Source of the DNA: JANMEB01 sp041745295
GTDB lineage: Bacteria; Planctomycetota; Planctomycetia; Pirellulales; Pirellulaceae
Direction of reading: 5' to 3'
Length of the DNA: 64,000 bases
Assembly (NCBI GenBank): GCA_041745295.1
Contig: JBGTJE010000028.1
Location: forward strand, 1-64,000
Position numbers and translations under genes: made by a program. The notes under the pieces are model-generated. The model had not been told where the DNA came from, did no database searches, and saw only the letters and a list, made by a program, of their open reading frames with translations. Below are positions 1 through 8,382 of this stretch, piece after piece (position 1 is the first letter of the stretch; each line of letters opens with the position of its first letter).

Positions 1-267
1 ATACGCATCATCCCAAACAAAAATCCAAACCTCCGATCCAAGAAATGTAATCCTTCGGCACGCTATCAAACACGATCCATCGAACATATCCCACCATTGA
101 ACCGTAAACTTGTGGGTAATGATCAGGGTGCCAACCCACGGAAAAATCAACCCCCCAGAATCCGCAAGCCACGTAGTGGCGACACAATTTTTCTGCGTGC
201 CGGCCGGCCTTGCCAATCGAAAGCGAATGCAAGAGCGGAACTCGCCAAAAACGGAATGAGTTCCGTT
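1..267. other. intergenic, no gene supported
   Basis: No convincing coding sequence is visible. A 74-codon open frame on the minus strand (8-232) has a composition unlike its neighbours (many Trp, Tyr, His and Gly) and no family motif. The stretch resembles the degenerate intergenic repeat material common in planctomycetes. Its right end carries a hairpin that overlaps the stop of the FliG-like gene. Confidence 0.5.
251..267 (-). terminator. hairpin terminator of the FliG-like gene
   Basis: Read on the minus strand, AACGGAA-CTCA-TTCCGTT begins right after the TAG stop and runs into a short T tract. A 7-bp stem, 4-nt loop and T run form a weak but classical rho-independent terminator. The adjoining TTCCGTTCTACGCG is repeated near 10082-10095 downstream of another minus-strand gene. 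Confidence 0.55.
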
Positions 268-1272
268 CTACGCGGCACGCGAGTGGCGATCGGCAACGAC
301 CGGGCGGGAAATGATTCGCTTGCGGAAGAGTTCTTGTGCGATTTGAACGATTTGCTGTTGGCGAGCAATCGACTGATCGACCGGCAGTTCCTCAAGGCCC
401 GCGAGTTCTTGGGTGAGTATCTTTACCGCTGCTCCAGCCATGGTGGAGAAAATGTGTTGCCGGACGCGCTCGTCGGCGTGACGCAATGCGGGTGCCCACA
501 GCGCGGTGTCTACTTGGGCGAGCAGTTTTTTGACATCGGCCCGAGTGAGTCGCAGCAAATCGCTGAAGCGAAACACGTTGCGATGGAGTTCGGCCGCCAG
601 CGTCGGATCGGTGACGGCCAGCGAATCGGCGATTGTGCCCTGAAGGGTCGGATCGAGATGTTCCAACATCTGTCGCACGCGGTGCATGCCCTCGGGTCGG
701 GCATGAATCGAGCCGCCGAACTCCAGTTTTCGTTGCAGCTGCCGCCGAATATGGTCGATGGTCGCGCCGGGGATTTCGGCGATGCTCGCCAGTTCCAAGA
801 GGACTCGCGTGCGATGGCTCAACTCCATGCGCTCGACGATTTCGGCGCAGCGCTTGGCCGACACAAGAAACAGGACCGCGGCCAAAAAGTGAGCTTCTTC
901 GCCCTGCAATAGTTCCAGACAGCGCTCCAATGGAAGTTCGTCCAACAGCGACAAAAGATTGGCTGCACCGGGCAGCGACTGCGGATCCGGTGAACTGGGA
1001 TGCGGCGAATACGACGAGCGTTTTGGTTCGATCGTTTGGCGAAGCGCTGCACTAATCTTTGCTGCCGGGCGCTCCGCTTGTTGTGCGACGGTAATAAACT
1101 GGCGCACAGCGCGATTGAATTCGGCCGTGTCAAAAGCGTCGAGGCGTGTTAGTTGGTCGGCAATGATTGCCGCTTGTGCTGGCGCAAGCCGCTTGAGAAT
1201 GGCAGCGAGCTGCGGCTTGGGCAATGCCGAGAGCAAGACGATCGCTTGACGCAGTGTAGAAGGTGTATTCAT
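268..1272 (-). CDS. FliG-like protein (orphan)
   Basis: A 334-residue protein with the layout of flagellar motor switch protein FliG. Residues 1-65 (ALPKPQLAAILKRL..) resemble the FliG N-terminal helical repeat. Roughly residues 100-200 resemble the middle domain. The last 90 residues (NVFRFSDLLRLTRADVKKLL, then a helix ending RKRIISRP) match the FliG C-terminal pattern, in which charged residues normally face the stator. In flagellated bacteria FliG sits on the MS ring and couples torque. The ATG at 1272 was chosen because upstream frame sequence overlaps the neighbouring lipoprotein gene and looks non-coding. No other flagellar gene is in the window, so a flagellar role is unproven; it could be a diverged paralogue with another scaffold role. 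Confidence 0.75.
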   Translation of the reverse strand: MNTPSTLRQAIVLLSALPKPQLAAILKRLAPAQAAIIADQLTRLDAFDTAEFNRAVRQFITVAQQAERPAAKISAALRQTIEPKRSSYSPHPSSPDPQSLPGAANLLSLLDELPLERCLELLQGEEAHFLAAVLFLVSAKRCAEIVERMELSHRTRVLLELASIAEIPGATIDHIRRQLQRKLEFGGSIHARPEGMHRVRQMLEHLDPTLQGTIADSLAVTDPTLAAELHRNVFRFSDLLRLTRADVKKLLAQVDTALWAPALRHADERVRQHIFSTMAGAAVKILTQELAGLEELPVDQSIARQQQIVQIAQELFRKRIISRPVVADRHSRAA

Positions 1273-1303
1273 GGTAGTCCCCCGGGCTCGCGCGGCGATC
1301 GGC

Positions 1304-1654
1304 TTAGCGCCAGCCATCCGCCGGTCGCGCCCGGCGCGCGTCGTTCCGGGCCGGAGAAGTTTGTGGTTCGGCTTTGGGAGCTTTGAGTCGGGCAACGGGG
1401 GCAGGTTCCGACATGTCCTCGGCCGGTGGCGGGCTCGGTTCCATTTGCACTTCCGAAACCATTTCACCGTTGACCGGATCGGAAAAAGGTGAACCGACTC
1501 GACCGTATTCGAGATCCGATCGTTGGACTCTTCCGCCCTGGGTCGGGTAAGTGTACATATCTGGACCGCAGCACATCGCACAACCCAACCCGCAAACCGT
1601 AATGATGGAAACCAATACGAACGTGGACGCGCGAAGCATCGAAGTGTTCCTCAT
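1304..1654 (-). CDS. small putative lipoprotein
   Basis: A 116-residue protein starting with a charged n-region and a hydrophobic stretch (ASTFVLVSIITVCGLGCA) ending in a Cys that could be lipidated, although the lipobox (GLGC) is not ideal. The mature part is short, rich in Pro and Ala, and carries no known domain. It ends 31 nt before the FliG-like start on the same strand, so the two are probably co-transcribed. I do not recognise a family. Confidence 0.6.
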   Translation of the reverse strand: MRNTSMLRASTFVLVSIITVCGLGCAMCCGPDMYTYPTQGGRVQRSDLEYGRVGSPFSDPVNGEMVSEVQMEPSPPPAEDMSEPAPVARLKAPKAEPQTSPARNDARRARPADGWR

Positions 1655-1742
1655 GTGAATCGTGACCGGATTAATTGATTGACTTCAAATGGAATTGGCC
1701 GTGCTTGTTGCCTATTCGAAAACCCAAACCCCCCTCACCCTG

Positions 1743-1769
1743 CCCTCTCCCCCGAAGCGGGGGCGAGGG
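1743..1769. repeat. GC-rich inverted repeat downstream of tolC
   Basis: Two 12-nt arms (1743-1754 and 1758-1769) pair except for one mismatch around a 3-nt loop. It lies just past the stop of the minus-strand TolC gene and may end or stabilise its mRNA. The flanking CCCTCACCCTGCCCTCTCC text resembles the repeats at 52.3-52.5 kb. Confidence 0.6.
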
Positions 1770-1795
1770 AACGATTTAGGTTTTTGGATAGGCGC

Positions 1796-4213
1796 TCATT
1801 CGATGTGGTTGACTAGTCGGATCGTGGCTTGGGTGCCGTGAGCCGACGAATCAGGCTTGGTGAGTCCCATTTTCTCCCATTTAATTTTGGCGACGGAGCC
1901 TTGGGCCGAACCAGGAACAGATCCTGCGACGGAGGTCGCTCGCTGCGGCACGACTCGAAGCGTTGTGGTCGAGTCGAGATTTGGTTGGAATTGGCTGTCC
2001 GCCGGGTTTGGTGAATCGCCCTGAGGTGCATTTTGCTTTTGTTCGGGCAATGTTTGGGGCTGCACGTTGGGCAGCTCCTCGAGCAGCTCTGGACTTGGAT
2101 CCAATTGGCGTTGAGGCGTGAATTCTTGCAGCATTTCACCCTCGTAGACTTCCTCGGGAATGGCATACGACGGATCGTAGGCCGGATCGAAGTTGCCATC
2201 GGCTAGGCAATCGCCGGTTGGGCTATCGCAGCCGCAATCCGGATTGGGTCCCCGACTGATGACTTCGGGGCGGGTCCAACCGTAATTGAGTTCGCGGCTG
2301 GCGCTGCGCTTGCGGGCGTATTCCGCAGCGTCGCAGTAGGCTTTGCCGGACCAAGGACCTTCGTCGAATTGGACTCCACAATACTCCAGCGACGATCCTT
2401 TACGGCGGTGGATGAGCGAGATGACTTTGTTGAATTCGCACAATGATTGGTGGTAGGCAATTTCTGCCTGCGCGCGTCGGCGTTGAGCGTCGAGATACAC
2501 ATCGAGCGTGATAATACCCGCCTCAAAGCGTTCCTTGGCCGATTTGACTTCGAGGGTAGTCGAGATCCAGCGGTTGAAGTTTGTTTGGGCTAACTGGTAG
2601 TTCGTATCGAGCGCCCGCAAGGCATGTTGCAGTTCCCGCGTGACGTCGAGTTCCATATCTTCGGCTCGGGCCATTTCGCGGGCCAGTTTGAGTTGTGCGT
2701 TCTTGACATTGGCAAGCTCGCGGCGGAAGCCGACGGGCACGCCGGCCTCGATACCGAGTCGGAATTCTTGAAAGTCGCCGCCCAATAGCTCGTTCCATGC
2801 ACCCGAATTTGCATCTGGGAACGCAGGCGTCGGTTCGTCGTTCGAGATTAATTGGTCACCTAAGCCAAGCCAGCGATACATACCGACAGCGTTGACCGTG
2901 GGGAGCAAGGAATTTTTGGAGTAGGCGAGAGCCAACTGGCGTTTTTTAATCTCCCAGCGTTCCTGGCGAAGTTCCGGTCGGCAGCTCAGCGCCTCGTCGA
3001 GTGCTTGGGCATAGTCAAATTGCACCGGGGCTTTGAGCGGTTCGTCGATCGGACGAATCAAGCGGCCGTCGGTCGATGCAATTCCGAGCAACCAACGCAA
3101 GTTGGATTCGGCATCGCATAACTCGGCCCACGCGCGTTCGACTTCGGCCCGAAAGAAGAAATACTGTTCGCGAGCGCGACTCTCGGTCTGTTGCTCGGTG
3201 GCCTGCAATTCGACTTTGTTCTTGAGCGTGCGGTAGGTTTCTAGAGCGCTGTCGCGCCCCCACTTGGCTGCTTCCAGATTGCGATAGGCGCAATAAAGGT
3301 CCCAATAGCGAATTTCGATGTTCGTCACCATGTTTTGCAATTGCGCTTCGAGATTGGCGATTTCTTGATCGGTACCGATGCGCGAAATGACGACCGGCAT
3401 CCGATTGACAAACGCCCCTCGGCCGCGGAGCAAAGGCTGGCGAATTTCGGCCTCCAAGGCGGTTTGCCACACACTGCGGAGGGCTTGAAAGCCAGCTGGA
3501 GCCAACTCAATATTGTTGTCGGCGTAGCTGGAAACGTTGCGCATGAACAACTGCGTGCCGTCGGCGGTTCGCTTGGCCAATTGAGTCTGCATCTGCAACG
3601 CGTCTTGTTGAAAGAACGCGGCGCTGCCGGGGACCGTGCGGTCGGCCGGAGTGTTGCGCGGCGAATCGCTCTTCTCCCAGGACAAGCTGCTCGTAAGCTG
3701 CGCGTCGAAATCGGCCAGTGCCGCTTCGGGGCCTTGGTTAGATTCGAGCGACGTGTTGGAGACGAGGAAACCCGGCGATTGAATCTGGCCAGGCGTACCA
3801 ATGAATCCGGGTTCCGATTCGCGGACCGCGACGTTATAGGTCGTTCCCGCACCGGCGGGACCATTGACCAAATTATCGATTCCAGGCGCGACCCGATTGC
3901 TTTGCAGGGCGGGAGTTCCATAGCCGCGGATCACTTTGCTGTTCTGCAAAGAAATCGAAACGGCTTCTTCCAACGACAAATCCCAAAACGAATCGAAGTT
4001 GGGTTCCGCGACGGTTATCGGCGGATGGCTCTGCGTCACTTCCTCTAATGCCGCGGTCTCCACATCGGGATACTCTACGGCCGTCGCGCGGTCGAGATAG
4101 TACGACAGGTCACCCGTGTCGTTCAAATATAACGGCTGCGTTGGAAAGCACCCCGTAGTTGCCAATGCCAAGCAAACTACGAATGCAATACGTCGAGGTA
4201 GGGGGCAGCTCAT
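1796..4213 (-). CDS. TolC-family outer membrane efflux lipoprotein
   Basis: An 805-residue outer membrane factor. The N-terminus (RRIAFVVCLALATTGC) is a lipoprotein signal with Cys near residue 22. Two OEP-type halves follow: AVSISLQNSKVI and the long helices around EIRYWDLYCAYRNLEAAK, then LDEALSCRPELRQERWEIKK and the helix ending DAQRRRAQAEIAYHQSLCEF. This is the repeated helical hairpin of TolC trimers, which form the outer membrane exit duct of tripartite pumps. It is much longer than E. coli TolC because of a Gly/Pro-rich N-terminal insert and a C-terminal Pro/Gln/Glu-rich tail of about 150 residues. The ATG at 4213 gives a clean signal peptide. No inner-membrane partner lies next to it. 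Two hairpins lie upstream of the start. Confidence 0.85.
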   Translation of the reverse strand: MSCPLPRRIAFVVCLALATTGCFPTQPLYLNDTGDLSYYLDRATAVEYPDVETAALEEVTQSHPPITVAEPNFDSFWDLSLEEAVSISLQNSKVIRGYGTPALQSNRVAPGIDNLVNGPAGAGTTYNVAVRESEPGFIGTPGQIQSPGFLVSNTSLESNQGPEAALADFDAQLTSSLSWEKSDSPRNTPADRTVPGSAAFFQQDALQMQTQLAKRTADGTQLFMRNVSSYADNNIELAPAGFQALRSVWQTALEAEIRQPLLRGRGAFVNRMPVVISRIGTDQEIANLEAQLQNMVTNIEIRYWDLYCAYRNLEAAKWGRDSALETYRTLKNKVELQATEQQTESRAREQYFFFRAEVERAWAELCDAESNLRWLLGIASTDGRLIRPIDEPLKAPVQFDYAQALDEALSCRPELRQERWEIKKRQLALAYSKNSLLPTVNAVGMYRWLGLGDQLISNDEPTPAFPDANSGAWNELLGGDFQEFRLGIEAGVPVGFRRELANVKNAQLKLAREMARAEDMELDVTRELQHALRALDTNYQLAQTNFNRWISTTLEVKSAKERFEAGIITLDVYLDAQRRRAQAEIAYHQSLCEFNKVISLIHRRKGSSLEYCGVQFDEGPWSGKAYCDAAEYARKRSASRELNYGWTRPEVISRGPNPDCGCDSPTGDCLADGNFDPAYDPSYAIPEEVYEGEMLQEFTPQRQLDPSPELLEELPNVQPQTLPEQKQNAPQGDSPNPADSQFQPNLDSTTTLRVVPQRATSVAGSVPGSAQGSVAKIKWEKMGLTKPDSSAHGTQATIRLVNHIE

Positions 4214-4248
4214 GGGACTTCCGTATCCTGTGCTGTCGTTCGCAAAAA

Positions 4249-4298
4249 CTGGTAACGAAATGTTGTTACCGAGTCGGACTGGCAACGATTGCCAGTCC
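4249..4298 (-). promoter_or_regulatory. tandem hairpins in the tolC leader
   Basis: A perfect stem of 10 bp with a 3-nt loop occupies 4276-4298 (GGACTGGCAA, CGA, TTGCCAGTCC). A second one pairs GGTAAC with GTTACC around 4250-4269. Both lie 35-85 nt upstream of the tolC ATG on its coding side. They could be an operator, an mRNA leader structure or a repeat; sequence alone does not decide. Confidence 0.5.
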
Positions 4299-4490
4299 GT
4301 AACGAACCCCCCTAAGTACCGGACCGCGAAGCGCCAAACGCAAACGCGGTTTTTCCGGTATGGTTCGTATCGACGAGCGCGCCGTTAAACTTTTACAAAT
4401 CCGAATAATTCTCCTGGGTGACCGAGTTTACTGCTTGCTGCAAGCACTCGTTTTTGCCTCGGAATCCGTCGTGGGGACCGTTGCTGCCGT

Positions 4491-4541
4491 TGTCGCCTTT
4501 CGTTCCGCGAAAGAACGTTCCTTTGAAGAGCAATAGACGAC
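4491..4541. repeat. dispersed repeat, family A copy 1
   Basis: The segment contains GTCGCCTTTCGTTCCGCG followed by AAAGAACGTTCCTTT and ends in GACGAC. The block TCCGCGAAAGAACGT..CCTTT..GAGCAA..GCGAC-like recurs at 29590-29632, both times between genes. The ends are partly inverted (GTCGCCTTT against the AGACGAC/AGGCGAC side), suggesting a small palindromic element. Confidence 0.55.
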
Positions 4542-4562
4542 ACTGCCCCAGAATCACGCCCG

Positions 4563-4591
4563 TTGAAAACAATGCCCGGTGTTTGTAGAAT
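4563..4591 (+). promoter_or_regulatory. sigma-70-type promoter of rpmF
   Basis: TTGAAA at 4563-4568 and TAGAAT at 4586-4591 each match consensus at five of six positions and are separated by exactly 17 nt. The rpmF ATG follows 44 nt downstream. This is the best-looking promoter in the window. Confidence 0.6.
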
Positions 4592-4635
4592 CTACCCTCC
4601 ACTTTGCTATGCACCCTTCGCCGCAGGTTTAACTC

Positions 4636-4821
4636 ATGGCCGTCCCCAAAAGAAAGCAGTCCAATTCGCGAAGTGGCAAACGCCGCTCGCACGATTTTCT
4701 CAGGGCCAAGCCGATGACGATCTGCTCAAAATGCAGCACCGCGGCGCCAACTCACGTGGTTTGCCCAAACTGCGGGTTTTATATGGGACGCGTTGTGACG
4801 CCGTCCAAGGAAGAAGAATAG
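4636..4821 (+). CDS. rpmF: 50S ribosomal protein L32
   Basis: A 61-residue basic protein beginning MAVPKRKQSNSRSGKRRSH, the standard L32 N-terminus. It is followed by a Cys4 zinc ribbon, CSKC at about residues 31-34 and CPNC at about 44-47, with the usual GFYMGR after it. L32 is part of the large ribosomal subunit near the peptidyl transferase centre. This is the zinc-binding (C+) form; no Cys-free copy is present here. It stands alone under its own promoter, not beside the fatty-acid genes as in E. coli. Confidence 0.96.
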   Translation: MAVPKRKQSNSRSGKRRSHDFLRAKPMTICSKCSTAAPTHVVCPNCGFYMGRVVTPSKEEE

Positions 4822-4894
4822 ACGTCGCTTTGTAACCGGCGTTTGATTCCTGCATTTCCGCGTCTTAAATTCTTAGAGACGCATCGCAACTTGC

Positions 4895-4924
4895 GTCATT
4901 CCGGGCTGAGACCCGGAATCCAAA
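4895..4924. repeat. REP-like palindrome, family C copy 1
   Basis: GTCATTCCGGG-CTGAGA-CCCGGAATCC forms a stem of at least 7 bp with a 6-nt loop. It lies between the convergent ends of rpmF and the beta-barrel gene and may serve as a two-way terminator. A near-identical copy in reverse orientation is at 22211-22236, and decayed relatives are near 22134-22160 and 41209-41242. Confidence 0.7.
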
Positions 4925-4940
4925 TTCCAAGGGATACGGA

Positions 4941-6302
4941 CTAAAACGCGAGTCCGGAGCGAATCATGAACGTGTCGGAGATGCCGACCGGTGCCACCAG
5001 ACTTTTGTAAACCAGTTCCCGGTTAAAAACATAACCGATTTCCAAAAACCCGGTGACGCGGCGCCGGCCCATCCATTCGCTGCCGACGAAGACTCGAATG
5101 TCGTTGATGTCGACTTGATCGCCCATTCCGCTTTCTCGTTCGATGGTCCACGATCCGCCGCCGTATTCGCCGCCCAAATATCCCCAAATTTCGAAGTTGT
5201 AATTGTTGGGGATTCGCCGCGCGATTTTGGGCCGCGGAAAATAAAGATCGATCTTGAGGTCCGAGGTGGGCATCATGAACACGCCAAACGCTGGCAATAG
5301 CTTGATATCGAGTCGATCGAGGTATTCGACTCCCAGCTTGGCGATGGTCGTATTATCGAGGCGAAGCCAGCCGACACCGACGCCCGTCAATCGCATACTG
5401 TCGGTCGTGACGTGATCAAAGTCGGTGTACATGCCGACAGTGAGATTGATTTCAGCCCCCAACGGCCGGCTGGCGGCCGTGAGATAATCGAACGCTAAAT
5501 ATGCACTGTATGCTTTGGACGGGAGGTCGACCCCGGTTACGGCGGTATCGGGACCATCCCAAAAGTGAAAAATGAACCCCGGCGAAACACGCCAAGGCTG
5601 GCGAAGAAAGCAAAACCCTGGAAACGTCAGTGTCGAGGCAAGTTCCGCGTCGTGGATTCCTAAATCGTCGCCGTCTTCGCCATACAAATACGTGTGCCTC
5701 AATCGCGGATGTTCGATTAAACGCGGCAGCCATTCGTTGCTGACGCGGGACCAAGCTTGATTAGGCCAAGTCTCGGCGCTGTTGGGCCAAGCGCCATTGC
5801 CAGATTGCCAATTCGCATCACCGTATGCTGGACCATAAATACTTGGAGAATTATTGGCGGGCGCGAACGACGGCGGCGGCGACGCACTAATTCCTGCGTC
5901 CGTTCCCACCCAGGGATATGCGTTCGCTGGAGGATAAATCATCGCTCCGCTACCCCCAGCTCCTTGCGGAAACGGCGCAACCGGGACCGATGCTCCCCCT
6001 CCCCCATACACATCGAAGCCCGGCGCCAAAGTCGTTCCGGATTGGGGATTGATCGGGGGCAACTGCATCAGCGGAGGCGATATCACCGCAGGATTTGTAC
6101 CCTGCACGAGGGGCGATTGGATCGGCGGTAACGTGCTGAACTGTGTCGGCGTCACCGGTGGAAGTGCCGGCGAAATGGGAAATTGCGAATCGGGAATGCG
6201 AATGCGTTGCGCTTCGGCAGCGGCACATGCCAGCAGGCCGCAACTCAAAAGCGTCGCGGCGCGAATGGTCGTTGGCGAACCGAATCGGCTCAGCATGGGC
6301 AT
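4941..6302 (-). CDS. secreted outer-membrane beta-barrel protein (DUF6268-like)
   Basis: A 453-residue protein with a Sec signal ending in ACAAAEAQ near residue 32. A Pro/Gly/Gln-rich low-complexity region follows to about residue 185. The C-terminal 260 residues show alternating polar and aromatic beta strands (GAEINLTVGMYTDFDHV, YNFEIWGYLGGEYGGGSW) and end in ..RSGLAF, the terminal Phe typical of outer membrane barrels. I associate it with the DUF6268 group of planctomycete barrels, with moderate certainty. The function is unknown. Two ATGs (6302 and 6296) are possible starts; the first is used. Confidence 0.7.
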   Translation of the reverse strand: MPMLSRFGSPTTIRAATLLSCGLLACAAAEAQRIRIPDSQFPISPALPPVTPTQFSTLPPIQSPLVQGTNPAVISPPLMQLPPINPQSGTTLAPGFDVYGGGGASVPVAPFPQGAGGSGAMIYPPANAYPWVGTDAGISASPPPSFAPANNSPSIYGPAYGDANWQSGNGAWPNSAETWPNQAWSRVSNEWLPRLIEHPRLRHTYLYGEDGDDLGIHDAELASTLTFPGFCFLRQPWRVSPGFIFHFWDGPDTAVTGVDLPSKAYSAYLAFDYLTAASRPLGAEINLTVGMYTDFDHVTTDSMRLTGVGVGWLRLDNTTIAKLGVEYLDRLDIKLLPAFGVFMMPTSDLKIDLYFPRPKIARRIPNNYNFEIWGYLGGEYGGGSWTIERESGMGDQVDINDIRVFVGSEWMGRRRVTGFLEIGYVFNRELVYKSLVAPVGISDTFMIRSGLAF

Positions 6303-6475
6303 GGGCAAAGCACTTGGGGCGGCGAAGATTTTTGGTCGCCGATAGTTAGCAGCGGCTGGCGAAGGGGTCAAGCCGAAACCTGTACTCGCAGAAATCTGCG
6401 CTCCGCAATGACTTCGCTTTCCTGCAAAGCACTGGCAGAGCCAGAGGCATACAAAACCAAGAGCCCGGCCGACGG

Positions 6476-8338
6476 CTAGGCTAAGTCACGGTCCTGAAAA
6501 AGGATGAGTGACAGCAGCAACATGATGGTGCCGTAGAGCAGCGTGTAAAGCGTGGCCCATCCGAGATAGATAATTGGGACAACCGAACTAGTCATGATGG
6601 CAGTCGAAGCATCGAAATGGTCAAGAACCGGGAAAATAATTGAGATCACTTGGCCCACAAAGACGACTTGTTCGATGCTCCCAACTTCCTTGGATGCCAC
6701 GATGCTTGACGTTAGGTGCCCCAAGACATAGATTGCGAAACAAATCAAAAAGTTCGGCAATATTCCAACTCGAGTTGAAATCGCAACGCTGATGGACACG
6801 AAAAGGACGCATTCCATAAAAATCAGCATGAGCGCCGGAAAGTTTGCGACCACGTACGCAAAACAGACTTTCCAATCGAAGAGGCGCTCCGCCGTTTCGA
6901 CGGTATCGTAAATCGGCTTATACGATGTCCAGATCGTAAACCACAATCCCAGGAGCAGGATCAACAGGCCGACAGCCATCGCGATGCCTAGGAATTTGCC
7001 GACGACAAACTGGACTCGGCCGATCGGTTTGGACAGCACGGTTAAGGCGGTTCGGCCTTCGATTTCCTCGGCGATCGACTTGCTGGCGGCCCAGATCGCC
7101 AAAAAAATTCCGAGTACGCGGATGACGGTCAACCCGGCGTCCTGGTACATCTTGATGTCTTCGCCGAAGGAGAAGTACGGAATGAAGACCGACGCCAGAA
7201 TGAACAGGACTCCAAACAATATCAAAATCAAGAAGATTGGTTGTGAGACTTCGGTTTTGAACGTGGCCAGCGAGACGGCCGAGATCTTGGGGGCCAGTGC
7301 TTCGAGTAATAGACCTAGTGTGTAAAGCCCCGCCACGAATATCGCAAGCAACGGGATCACGATAACTTGCACGACTTCCGGCTGGGTTCTCCAGCGGATT
7401 TGCAGGAGTGCGGGACCGTCCCCTTGATTGACAACAAAGAACTGCTTTACCGGCCCGCGCGGAATCGGCGATGCGTCCTCGCCGTAGACTTGCATAAGCC
7501 AAGGCGCATTTTTCCCCATCACGTTGCTGAAAAATTTGCGAACGGGTAGGTCGGGGGTGATCGGTTCCGCGGCGATATCCAATGGTTGGTCGCTAAAAAA
7601 CTGAATCCACTGGCATTCGCGGCCGTCAAAGGCAATCGCGATCGGTGTCCCGGCGTCGCCTTCCGAGGAAACCGCAATTTCGAACTGTTTTTCAAAAACG
7701 CCCGTGAACGGCAAGCGCGTCAGCGAGCCAAAAAAGTCCCTTGGATTATCGACGATCGTGAAAATTTCCAAGCCGCCGGTCCACCACAAGGCGAGGCCCA
7801 AAAGCACGAACGCTGCTGCGCCTCCACAGAGCCAATTGAGCCAATAAAACATTCCTTCGGTCGGTGCCCGCAGGATTTCCTCCCTTCGCCGAAAGGAACT
7901 CACTGCCACCAAACCAAATCCGACGATTGCAGAACCGACAGCGAGCAGGATCCCGGCTAGCAAAAGGCTTCCCGATGCATCTGCCGGGCTTTCTTCCACT
8001 GTTTCCTTGCCATTGGCGGCGACGGCCCAAGGATCTTCGGTTTGCCACCAGCCAGCCCGAGATCCTATCCACATCCCGAGCCCAAAAATCGCGACCGCTA
8101 GTACCAAGCCCAGGGTGATTCTCGTCCGCGGCGACTCATGCAATCGGTTGATCACCGGAATGCGCGAAAGAAAAAAAACGGCGCTCCAAATCAACGCAAA
8201 TACAAGGAATCCACCCACCAATCCCAGCGCAACCAACCAGACCGGAGTCAGCCAGTTCGACGTTTGTTCGTTTGCGAGAATTAGCGAGTTGAGCATGGAT
8301 GGCGAAACCGGTGAATTGCGTGAAAACGACGCGGACAT
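6476..8338 (-). CDS. ABC-2 type transporter permease
   Basis: A 620-residue integral membrane protein. Two N-terminal hydrophobic segments (about 30-55 and 72-92) are followed by more segments and a soluble loop of about 120 residues. The C-terminal half has the six-segment ABC-2 core. The tell-tale stretch is EEIEGRTALTVLSKPIGRVQ followed by a hydrophobic segment, as in NosY/CcmB-type permeases (E..G....LLS.P..R). Such proteins work with a separate ATPase, but none is adjacent. The stop of the upstream kinase gene lies 44 nt before the start, so co-transcription with it is likely. The start at 8338 could also be the ATG at 8296. Confidence 0.8.
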   Translation of the reverse strand: MSASFSRNSPVSPSMLNSLILANEQTSNWLTPVWLVALGLVGGFLVFALIWSAVFFLSRIPVINRLHESPRTRITLGLVLAVAIFGLGMWIGSRAGWWQTEDPWAVAANGKETVEESPADASGSLLLAGILLAVGSAIVGFGLVAVSSFRRREEILRAPTEGMFYWLNWLCGGAAAFVLLGLALWWTGGLEIFTIVDNPRDFFGSLTRLPFTGVFEKQFEIAVSSEGDAGTPIAIAFDGRECQWIQFFSDQPLDIAAEPITPDLPVRKFFSNVMGKNAPWLMQVYGEDASPIPRGPVKQFFVVNQGDGPALLQIRWRTQPEVVQVIVIPLLAIFVAGLYTLGLLLEALAPKISAVSLATFKTEVSQPIFLILILFGVLFILASVFIPYFSFGEDIKMYQDAGLTVIRVLGIFLAIWAASKSIAEEIEGRTALTVLSKPIGRVQFVVGKFLGIAMAVGLLILLLGLWFTIWTSYKPIYDTVETAERLFDWKVCFAYVVANFPALMLIFMECVLFVSISVAISTRVGILPNFLICFAIYVLGHLTSSIVASKEVGSIEQVVFVGQVISIIFPVLDHFDASTAIMTSSVVPIIYLGWATLYTLLYGTIMLLLSLILFQDRDLA

Positions 8339-8382
8339 TATGAACTAGGTCGCACGGCAATCAAAGGGGCACTTGCCGTGAG

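Larger units (their letters stand above)
4214..4635. other. divergent intergenic region between tolC and rpmF
   Basis: A 422-nt gap between divergent genes. It holds two hairpins just upstream of tolC, a dispersed repeat copy at about 4491-4541 and the rpmF promoter. The 99-codon minus-strand open frame in this space is not supported by composition or motifs. Confidence 0.6.

Noticed and set aside
97..912. Open frame of 271 codons on the plus strand
   Set aside because: It is antisense to the FliG-like gene, whose motifs are clear, and shows no family pattern.
4393..4692. Minus-strand frame of 99 codons opposite rpmF
   Set aside because: It covers the rpmF promoter, gene start and a dispersed repeat; no motif.
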